Notes under the pieces: model-generated
Told to the model about the DNA's origin: nothing
The model's database searches: none
The model's input: only the letters and a program-made list of their open reading frames with translations
Translations under genes and position numbers: made by a program
In this document: positions 1 through 3,957 of the stretch, in pieces
How the letters are laid out: every line of letters starts with the position of its first letter
How positions within the stretch are numbered: the stretch's first letter is position 1
Origin: Desulfovibrio sp. OttesenSCG-928-G15
GTDB lineage: Bacteria; Desulfobacterota; Desulfovibrionia; Desulfovibrionales; Desulfovibrionaceae
DNA: 7,927 nt
Direction of reading: 5' to 3'
NCBI GenBank assembly: GCA_030266525.1
Contig: JAJDIC010000089.1
Span: 1 to 7,927 of the forward strand

Positions 1-96
1 TACGGCAAGGTCAGAATCCAGCATGACCCGTTGCCCACGAAATTCTACAATGCGATGCACAACGGTTTCCAGGGATATTGCCACATCATTTGTCAT
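1..96 (-). CDS. ORF6N-domain protein, N-terminal fragment
   Basis: The gene reads leftward and leaves the window after 32 codons, so only the N terminus is seen. Residues 19-32 (FRGQRVMLDSDLAV) match the opening of the ORF6N domain, a DNA-binding module of phage antirepressor-like and regulatory proteins. The start is the ATG at 96-94, with a good GAGGA ribosome binding site 8-9 nt upstream. It overlaps the end of the XRE repressor gene by 11 nt, so the two are almost certainly co-transcribed and translationally coupled. Pairing of a repressor with an antirepressor-like protein is typical of phage and island switches, but the role here is inferred. The family call rests on one short motif, and the domain content of the missing C terminus cannot be judged. 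Confidence 0.72.
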   Translation of the reverse strand, partial: MTNDVAISLETVVHRIVEFRGQRVMLDSDLAV

Positions 97-310
97 GGTG
101 GGGTTCCTCGTACTCGCCGTCGAACAGGTCTTTTACCGGAACTTCCAGAGCATGAGCGATACGGCCAATAGTTGATAGGCGGCTTTCGGCTATGCCTTCG
201 TCTTGGCGGGCCTTGTGGATAGTTTGCCGTGATAGTCCTGAATCACTGACCACATCTTGGAAGGTTTTTTTCTTTTCCTCCATTAATCGCTTAACATTGC
301 TGGTAAACAT
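86..310 (-). CDS. XRE/Cro-family transcriptional repressor (74 aa)
   Basis: This is a one-domain helix-turn-helix protein of the Cro/CI (XRE) family. Residues 1-66 form the fold: FTSNVKRLMEEKKKTFQDV (helix 1 and turn), then VSDSGLSRQTIHKAR (helices 2-3, with the recognition helix around residues 27-35), then LSTIGRIAHALEVPVKDLF, the usual helices 4-5 ending in the family's PVKDLF-like signature. The short tail is acidic and His-rich. The start at 310 gives the normal N-terminal length and has GAGGTGG just upstream; a longer reading frame upstream is unsupported. The gene faces away from the operon at 461 and shares with it a palindromic promoter region at 324-364. By family precedent it probably represses one or both promoters. 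Its 3' end overlaps the ORF6N gene. Confidence 0.88.
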   Translation of the reverse strand: MFTSNVKRLMEEKKKTFQDVVSDSGLSRQTIHKARQDEGIAESRLSTIGRIAHALEVPVKDLFDGEYEEPHHDK

Positions 311-320
311 CCTCCACCTC

Positions 321-390
321 TTCGTTCTAGTTTCGTTGACATTTAATGTAAACGATAGTAGAACAAACTTAACGAAAGGGCAAGAACGAA
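321..390. promoter_or_regulatory. Divergent promoter/operator region with mirror-image promoters
   Basis: Positions 324-364 form a near-perfect palindrome centred on 344: 17 of 20 base pairs match, with mismatches at 330/358, 332/356 and 338/350. It holds two mirrored sigma70-like promoters. The rightward one has TTGACA at 336-341, a 17-bp spacer and TAGAAC at 359-364. The leftward one has TTTACA at 352-347, a 17-bp spacer and TAGAAC at 329-324. The two promoters overlap through their -35 regions, so RNA polymerase should not occupy both at once. Five TTCGTT/AACGAA-type boxes (321-326, 332-337, 351-356 with one mismatch, 371-376, 385-390) surround them and are likely repressor half-sites. The predicted leftward start near 317 would leave a very short leader before the XRE ATG. 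Confidence 0.72.
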
Positions 391-460
391 AAACGGCCCT
401 GCCGGGTGTACCACCACCACGACAGAGCCTAACCACAACCCTACCCCAGGAGGTTGAATC

Positions 461-805
461 ATGGCTGACACGACAATACCCACGAACGACCAAAGCGACA
501 AGCCCGGTAACGATGAAGAGCGGCACCACGATGTCCGGCAAGAAGCCCGTGACGAAATGGCCGCTGAACTTGAAAAGTCTGTCCTTACTCCATTAGGCCT
601 TTTGGCCGGACTACTGGCGAGCGTCAAAGAAGAAGATAGCAACGAAGCTAGCCTTGACATTGTAGGTCAACTGTTGGGCCTCACTGTACATGGGGCGCGA
701 AAGGAACTTGAAATCCAGAGAATTGGCGGCAGGGGTGCGTACTGGCTCCAGCAGTTACTAGATGGCTGGCAAGGAGAAAACGAAGAAGGAGCCTGCCATG
801 AGTAG
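461..805 (+). CDS. Hypothetical small acidic helical protein (114 aa)
   Basis: I do not recognise the family. The start is well supported by AGGAGG about 7 nt before the ATG. The first 40 residues are polar and charged (many Asp, Glu, His, Arg) and look disordered. Residues 41-56 (VLTPLGLLAGLLASVK) form a hydrophobic helix. After an acidic linker (EEDSNEASLD), residues 66-90 form a second amphipathic helix, followed by a GGRGAYWLQQLLDGW segment. No signal peptide or convincing membrane span is seen. It is the first gene of a three-gene operon driven by the palindromic promoter and overlaps the next gene by 8 nt. The position opposite an XRE repressor suggests an early gene of a phage-like module. 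Function unknown. Confidence 0.7.
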   Translation: MADTTIPTNDQSDKPGNDEERHHDVRQEARDEMAAELEKSVLTPLGLLAGLLASVKEEDSNEASLDIVGQLLGLTVHGARKELEIQRIGGRGAYWLQQLLDGWQGENEEGACHE

Positions 806-992
806 CAAGACCTCAAATGAAGAACTGTACAGGGCTTCCTGCATTGCCAAGTTTCTTAGGTACACCGTTGAAGATATGATTGATGGTGATTCCGTTTATG
901 GTGAAGATGTTGCCTATGGCTTCGGCCTCTGTATGCAGCTCCTCATAGACAAAATCGACACAGTGCGCGGGGAAGGGGGGAGCCATGAATAA
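798..992 (+). CDS. Hypothetical small protein (64 aa)
   Basis: This is the second gene of the small operon. An in-frame ATG exists at 762, but the start at 798 is preferred: AAGGAG lies 6 nt upstream and the ATG overlaps the end of the previous gene in an ATGAGTAG arrangement (8 nt). The protein appears to be two helices joined by an acidic turn: roughly residues 8-25 (ELYRASCIAKFLRYTVED), then IDGDSVYGED, then 36-54 (VAYGFGLCMQLLIDKIDTV). It ends in GGSHE. No family is recognised. The helix-turn-helix-hairpin layout resembles the products of the two flanking genes, so the three may be diverged relatives, but sequence identity is low. Confidence 0.68.
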   Translation: MSSKTSNEELYRASCIAKFLRYTVEDMIDGDSVYGEDVAYGFGLCMQLLIDKIDTVRGEGGSHE

Positions 993-1215
993 CACCATCC
1001 TTTACCAAGGCCCCGACCAGACCGAAGTCACGCGGGAAATGATAAACGACAATCTGACCGTGGTTGCTGACTATCTCGGTGGCATAAACTTTCTGTGCAA
1101 AGCAGCCCTAGAGGGGTGTATGGACCCCGACCAAGCTGGGCAGCTGCGGCTAATCACCGCTGCTTTGCACAAGGTTGACTTCTTGCTTGCGGACATTACG
1201 CCAGAGAGGGAATAG
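985..1215 (+). CDS. Hypothetical small protein (76 aa)
   Basis: This is the third and last gene of the operon. Its ATG overlaps the end of the previous gene by 8 nt (ATGAATAA) and has a GGGGGAG ribosome binding site. Residues 1-20 are polar (ILYQGPDQTEVTREMIND). Residues 22-42 (NLTVVADYLGGINFLCKAAL) and 53-71 (LRLITAALHKVDFLLADI) look like two helices separated by EGCMDPDQAG. This again is the hydrophobic helix, acidic linker, hydrophobic helix plan of its neighbours. No family is recognised and no catalytic motif is visible. It may be a small regulatory or binding protein, but that is a guess. A terminator follows 16 nt after the stop codon. Confidence 0.68.
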   Translation: MNNTILYQGPDQTEVTREMINDNLTVVADYLGGINFLCKAALEGCMDPDQAGQLRLITAALHKVDFLLADITPERE

Positions 1216-1231
1216 CCCCGCCGCCCCATCC

Positions 1232-1266
1232 ATGCCCCTGCCTTCACTGGTGGGGGCATTTTGTTT
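1232..1266 (+). terminator. Rho-independent terminator of the small-protein operon
   Basis: ATGCCCC at 1232-1238 pairs with GGGGCAT at 1253-1259. TGCC and GGTG extend the stem to 11 bp with two G-T wobbles, leaving the 6-nt loop TTCACT. TTTGTTT follows directly. It lies 16 nt after the stop of the third small gene. Confidence 0.75.
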
Positions 1267-1308
1267 CTGGTGGGTACAAGGGCGATACAAAACACAAGGG
1301 CAAAGTGG

Positions 1309-1345
1309 TTGCCTGTTTAACTGTAATGTGGGTATAATTGCGGTT
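1309..1345 (+). promoter_or_regulatory. Promoter for the arm-domain protein, likely leaderless
   Basis: A consensus TATAAT sits at 1333-1338, with TTGCCT at 1309-1314 and an 18-bp spacer. The expected transcription start is 1345-1346, exactly at the ATG (1346-1348), and no Shine-Dalgarno sequence precedes that ATG. The mRNA would therefore have no or almost no 5' leader. Confidence 0.6.
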
Positions 1346-1801
1346 ATGAAACTCACCGATGGAATAATCACTTGTCTTAAGGGCACAGGCAAAGCTCGAA
1401 AGGTAGCAGACGGCGGCGGCCTCCATATTTATCTGTCGCCTTCTGGCGGCAAGCATTGGCGAATGAGTTACCGCTTTGAAGGTCGCCAGAAGCTTTTGAG
1501 TTTTGGCGCTTATCCTGCTGTGTCCATCGAGGATGCTCGCGCCAAAAGAAGTGAAGCAAAGAGGCTGTTGGCGAATGGTATTGACCCCAGCGATGTAAAG
1601 CGAGGTATAAGAGGTGGCAACCGCTTTGCCGCTGAAATACAATTCATGCGGGACAAGATTGCTGAGGTTGCCCAACTGGCCGTTAAAAATAAGCTATGCC
1701 TTGAAATCTCTATAGGGGTAAGGATGCCAGAGGGACAAAATGCCGTTACCGAAATTCAGCCTATCGGGGCATTTGTGCTCAACCCCTCTACCGGGGAGTG
1801 A
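1346..1801 (+). CDS. Integrase arm-domain protein without catalytic domain (151 aa)
   Basis: Residues 1-87 are a clear arm-type DNA-binding domain (DUF4102 family) of P4-like tyrosine integrases. The landmarks are LTDG at 3-6, KARKVADGGGLHIYL at 16-30, GGKHWRMSYRF at 34-44, LSFGAYPAVSIEDAR at 51-65 and the helix AKRLLANGIDPSDVKR at 71-86. Integrases of this family usually run to about 400 aa; here residues 88-151 are instead a different segment with a helix (FAAEIQFMRDKIAEVAQLAV) and a likely beta region (LEISIGVRMPE, IGAFVL). No R, HxxR or Tyr catalytic motifs follow in any frame. It is homologous to the first 90 residues of the full integrase encoded at 2098. It could be a decayed integrase, or a regulator that binds arm sites without cutting. 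The ATG at 1346 gives the normal domain start; an upstream extension to 1175 would read through the terminator and previous gene. Confidence 0.72.
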   Translation: MKLTDGIITCLKGTGKARKVADGGGLHIYLSPSGGKHWRMSYRFEGRQKLLSFGAYPAVSIEDARAKRSEAKRLLANGIDPSDVKRGIRGGNRFAAEIQFMRDKIAEVAQLAVKNKLCLEISIGVRMPEGQNAVTEIQPIGAFVLNPSTGE

Positions 1802-1828
1802 CCCAGCCTATATGGCAGCAAAATATTT

Positions 1829-1851
1829 TGGGGGCATTTTCGGGGGCATTG
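1829..1851 (+). repeat. Tandem GGGGGCATT repeats, possible integrase arm sites
   Basis: GGGGGCATT occurs at 1830-1838 and again at 1842-1850, a 12-bp period. TGGGGGCATTTT at 1829-1840 is identical to 1251-1262, on the other side of the arm-domain gene. A further GGGGCATTT lies at 1766-1774. Short direct repeats 50-100 bp from an att core are typical arm-type binding sites of this integrase family. Confidence 0.45.
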
Positions 1852-1905
1852 AGATTGACTGCCTTTCTCTATCGTTATTTATTTCAGTAGCATGAGTTGT
1901 ATAAT

Positions 1906-1925
1906 CAATCCTGTCCCCCGCACCA
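1906..1925 (+). other. Candidate attachment site: tRNA 3'-end remnant
   Basis: The sequence ends in CCCCCGC-A-CCA (acceptor 3' strand 1915-1921, discriminator A at 1922, CCA at 1923-1925). It is preceded by CCTGT at 1910-1914, which fits the 3' side of a T-arm, and by TCAAT at 1905-1909, which resembles part of a T-loop. A GC...GCACCA acceptor with discriminator A best fits tRNA-Leu. No D-arm, anticodon arm or G18G19 motif lies upstream, so no complete tRNA gene is present. P4-family integrases commonly recombine at tRNA 3' ends beside their own gene, and the integrase gene begins 173 bp downstream. The exact core and the second att copy are not visible in this window. Confidence 0.6.
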
Positions 1926-1940
1926 TTTCAAAATCTCACG

Positions 1941-1982
1941 AAGTCCCGCAAGAGCCAAAAAGCCTTGCGGGACTTTGCTTTT
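1941..1982 (+). terminator. Strong rho-independent terminator
   Basis: AAGTCCCGCAAG (1941-1952) and CTTGCGGGACTT (1964-1975) form a perfect 12-bp stem with an 11-nt loop, followed by TGCTTTT. It sits 15 nt after the tRNA-like CCA end, where a tRNA gene's own terminator would be. It may have travelled with the attachment site, and it would shield the integrase from upstream transcription. Confidence 0.82.
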
Positions 1983-2020
1983 ATGGCATTTCATAGTCTC
2001 ACCATGTCTCGCCGGGTACG

Positions 2021-2049
2021 TTGTCATCCACGTTTTTTGCTGGTAAAAA
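2021..2049 (+). promoter_or_regulatory. Likely integrase promoter
   Basis: TTGTCA at 2021-2026 and TAAAAA at 2044-2049 are separated by 17 bp. TG at 2041-2042 gives an extended -10 (TGGTAAAAA). The -10 lies inside the first TGCTGGTAAAA box, so a protein bound there should block transcription. The start would be near 2056, leaving a leader of about 42 nt. Confidence 0.5.
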
Positions 2050-2098
2050 TGCTGGTAAAAGTTTTACCCGCACAATCAAGGTGGAGATTTTACCAGCA
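2038..2098. repeat. Four TGCTGGTAAAA boxes overlapping the int promoter and start
   Basis: TGCTGGTAAAA occurs directly at 2038-2048 and 2050-2060. Its inverse TTTTACCAGCA occurs at 2088-2098, and with one mismatch (TTTTACCCGCA) at 2062-2072. The first three copies are spaced every 12 bp, and the last touches the A of the integrase ATG. The position suggests arm-type binding sites of the adjacent integrase, doubling as an operator for its own gene. Confidence 0.75.
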
Positions 2099-3333
2099 TG
2101 GGAAAATTAACTGATGCCAAGCTCCGGAGCATGAAGCCCAACGGGAAAGTCCAGAAAGAGTCTGACGGCGACTGGCTTTACGCTTACATGGGGCCAAAGA
2201 GCAAAAGCATTTCGTGGCAATTGGGCTATCGCTTTGAAAACAAACAGAAAGTTCTGACCCTCGGACGATACCCGGAAGTCAGCTTGGCCGAAGCCCGCAA
2301 GAAGTGCCTTGAAGCGCGTGAACTGCTTGCTGATGGACACGACCCAGGCTTGGTCAAGAAGTCTAAAAAGGAAGCCGCTCTACTTGCCAAAAAGGAGCAG
2401 ACCCTTACCTTTGAAGCCGTTGCCGAACAGTGGTTTGAAAGGCAGTACGCGGCCAGCCCTCCAGTCACGGCGAAAAAAATACGCTGGCACCTGGGTATTC
2501 TTTACCAGCACATCGGGAATAGACCCTTTTCGAGCCTTGAACGCCGCGATGTAGTTGAAGCCGTCATGCCCACGCAAGAACGCGGCTGCATTGATACCGC
2601 CCACCGCCTCGCACAGATTGCTAATGGGGTTTGTCTTTTCGCTTGGGGGCTTGGCTATGCCGACCGCAATATTGCCGACCGAATAGGCACCACCTTGAAG
2701 CCCATCCCACGGCGGCATAGAGCCGCGATTACCGACCCTGAAAAAGTAGGCGGACTCTTGCGGCGCATCCAGGGCTATACCGGGGCCGGACTTTCCGTGA
2801 GATATTGCCTCAATATCCTACCCTATCTGCCGTTACGCAGCGAAGAAATACGCCTCGCCAGATGGGATGAAATCGACTTGGAAAACGCCGTCTGGACAAT
2901 TCCAGCCAAGCGCAACGAACATGGCGGCGGCATGAAAATGCGTGTAGCCCACACCGTTCCCCTGTCGCGCCAAGTCGTAGACCTGTTTCGGGAGTTAAAG
3001 AATATCCGAGAAATGAACGGCGGCGGCGGCGAGTTGTGTTTTCCAAGCCCCAGATCGGCCAGCAGAACGATTACAGCCGAAGGCCTGTTGGCCGCTTTGC
3101 GCGATATGGGCTACTCCAAGGAAGAAATGAGCATCCACGGTTTCAGGACGATTTTCTCCACCCTTGCGCGAGAAAACAACCTGAACCCCGATCACATTGA
3201 AAAACAGCTTGCCCACAAAGAGCAAAACGCGGTTGTGGAAGCCTATGACCGTTCACAGTATTTTGAACAGCGCCGAGTGCTTATGCAAGCCTGGGCTGAC
3301 TATCTTGACGAATTACGTGACAAAACGGCATAG
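2098..3333 (+). CDS. int: P4-type tyrosine integrase, full length
   Basis: This site-specific recombinase catalyses integration and excision of the element at an att site, probably the tRNA 3' end just upstream. Residues 1-90 are the arm-type DNA-binding domain (KLTDAKLRSMKPNGK, YRFENKQKVLTLGRYPEVSLAEAR). Residues about 104-200 are the SAM-like core-binding domain (LTFEAVAEQWFERQY). Residues about 210-395 are the catalytic domain. The active-site set is complete: R247 (LPLRSEE), Lys at 271 or 280, H347 and R350 (HGFR), H373 (LAHKE) and the nucleophile Y383 (AYDRSQYFEQRR). The length of 411 aa is normal for the family. Translation starts at 2098 with GGTGGAG about 11 nt upstream, a long spacing, and the fourth TGCTGGTAAAA box abuts the start codon. 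The gene appears functional. Confidence 0.95.
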   Translation: MGKLTDAKLRSMKPNGKVQKESDGDWLYAYMGPKSKSISWQLGYRFENKQKVLTLGRYPEVSLAEARKKCLEARELLADGHDPGLVKKSKKEAALLAKKEQTLTFEAVAEQWFERQYAASPPVTAKKIRWHLGILYQHIGNRPFSSLERRDVVEAVMPTQERGCIDTAHRLAQIANGVCLFAWGLGYADRNIADRIGTTLKPIPRRHRAAITDPEKVGGLLRRIQGYTGAGLSVRYCLNILPYLPLRSEEIRLARWDEIDLENAVWTIPAKRNEHGGGMKMRVAHTVPLSRQVVDLFRELKNIREMNGGGGELCFPSPRSASRTITAEGLLAALRDMGYSKEEMSIHGFRTIFSTLARENNLNPDHIEKQLAHKEQNAVVEAYDRSQYFEQRRVLMQAWADYLDELRDKTA

Positions 3334-3386
3334 CGTCCCTTTCCGTGCCATGACAATTTTTGTCTTTTAACATACCATTACGAATC

Positions 3387-3902
3387 ATGTTGAGTCAGGA
3401 ACGCATACCTATAGGCAGGCTGAAACAAGCATACCGGATGAATGTACAAGAGGCGGATGTTCTTATCTCCGCGCTCGCCCGCCAAGGTTTTCTTGAACTG
3501 TACGAACTCTGGCATGAGGCTGTGCGCTTTGTCACCATTGAAGAAAACAACAAGAAATCCATCTATGATGAAGTGGATGAGCCGTATTTTCCCGGTGTTT
3601 CAGATTTGAAGCAAGATTTGTTGCAGCAAAGAATAGCTACAAAACGTTTACTGCGCCATTTTGTATCCTTTGCCAGAGGAGAAAAGCCGAGAGAGCATTT
3701 GCAAAGAATCTTCGACCGGGTTTTGCGCTTCACCTATGACGCACCCGAGCAGCAGCATGTCGATTCGGCCAGGCTTACTGCGTTTGCCGCAAGTGCTTGC
3801 TCTCATTCCGGTAGGAAAAAGCTCTTGGTGGCGCGGCTGCAAGACCGGGCGCTATCCCAAGCCAGTAAAACTCGGCCCGCGCACAACGGTATGGAGAGCT
3901 GA
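3387..3902 (+). CDS. Hypothetical protein (171 aa), 3' end overlapping alpA-like gene
   Basis: No family is recognised with confidence. The N-terminal region (residues 5-50: RIPIGRLKQAYRMNVQEADVLISALARQGFLELYELW) looks like a winged-helix DNA-binding fold, and residues 70-116 are helical and basic. Residues from about 117 on (in sequence terms 3736-3902) are read from DNA that also encodes the AlpA-like protein in another frame. That tail is unlike the rest and may be a by-product of a lost stop codon. The ATG at 3387 is preferred over a TTG at 3360. No Shine-Dalgarno is seen, but an ATGACA/TACCAT promoter (3350-3355 and 3373-3378, 17-bp spacer) would start transcription near 3385, again almost leaderless. 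The call that residues 1-116 are coding is moderately secure; the tail is not. Confidence 0.55.
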   Translation: MLSQERIPIGRLKQAYRMNVQEADVLISALARQGFLELYELWHEAVRFVTIEENNKKSIYDEVDEPYFPGVSDLKQDLLQQRIATKRLLRHFVSFARGEKPREHLQRIFDRVLRFTYDAPEQQHVDSARLTAFAASACSHSGRKKLLVARLQDRALSQASKTRPAHNGMES

Positions 3903-3957
3903 GGACATAGCGGCTCTCATGCAGAGCCTCGGCGACCAGGGGGCGGACAATGAATAA
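3757..3957 (+). CDS. alpA: AlpA-family transcriptional regulator (66 aa)
   Basis: This small MerR-like helix-turn-helix protein belongs to the AlpA family, known in P4-like islands for activating integrase expression and in related elements for acting as an excisionase-like factor. The signature spans the protein: LLRLPQVLALIPVGKSSWW (helix 1 and HTH), GRYPKPVKLGPRTTVWRAEDIAALM (wing and C-terminal helix). The start is uncertain: the ATG at 3757 has only a weak GAG upstream, and 3736 would add seven residues; neither has a good ribosome binding site. It overlaps the preceding reading frame by about 145 nt and overlaps the primase-helicase start by 8 nt (ATGAATAA), which suggests coupling. A likely role is control of excision or of element genes. 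Confidence 0.85.
   Translation: MSIRPGLLRLPQVLALIPVGKSSWWRGCKTGRYPKPVKLGPRTTVWRAEDIAALMQSLGDQGADNE

Noticed and set aside
192..596. Rightward frame (134 aa) across the XRE gene and promoter region
   Set aside because: It covers the operator palindrome and the opposite strand of a clear HTH gene, and has no ribosome binding site.
1840..1925. Complete tRNA-Leu gene
   Set aside because: The span is the right length and CGGGGG near 1841 could pair with the acceptor end, but the D-loop GG, anticodon arm and T-loop consensus are missing. Only the 3' end is tRNA-like.
3350..3368. Terminator after the integrase (GACAA-TTT-TTGTC then TTTT)
   Set aside because: The stem is only 5 bp and AT-rich, and it overlaps a possible -35 element, so a terminator cannot be claimed.
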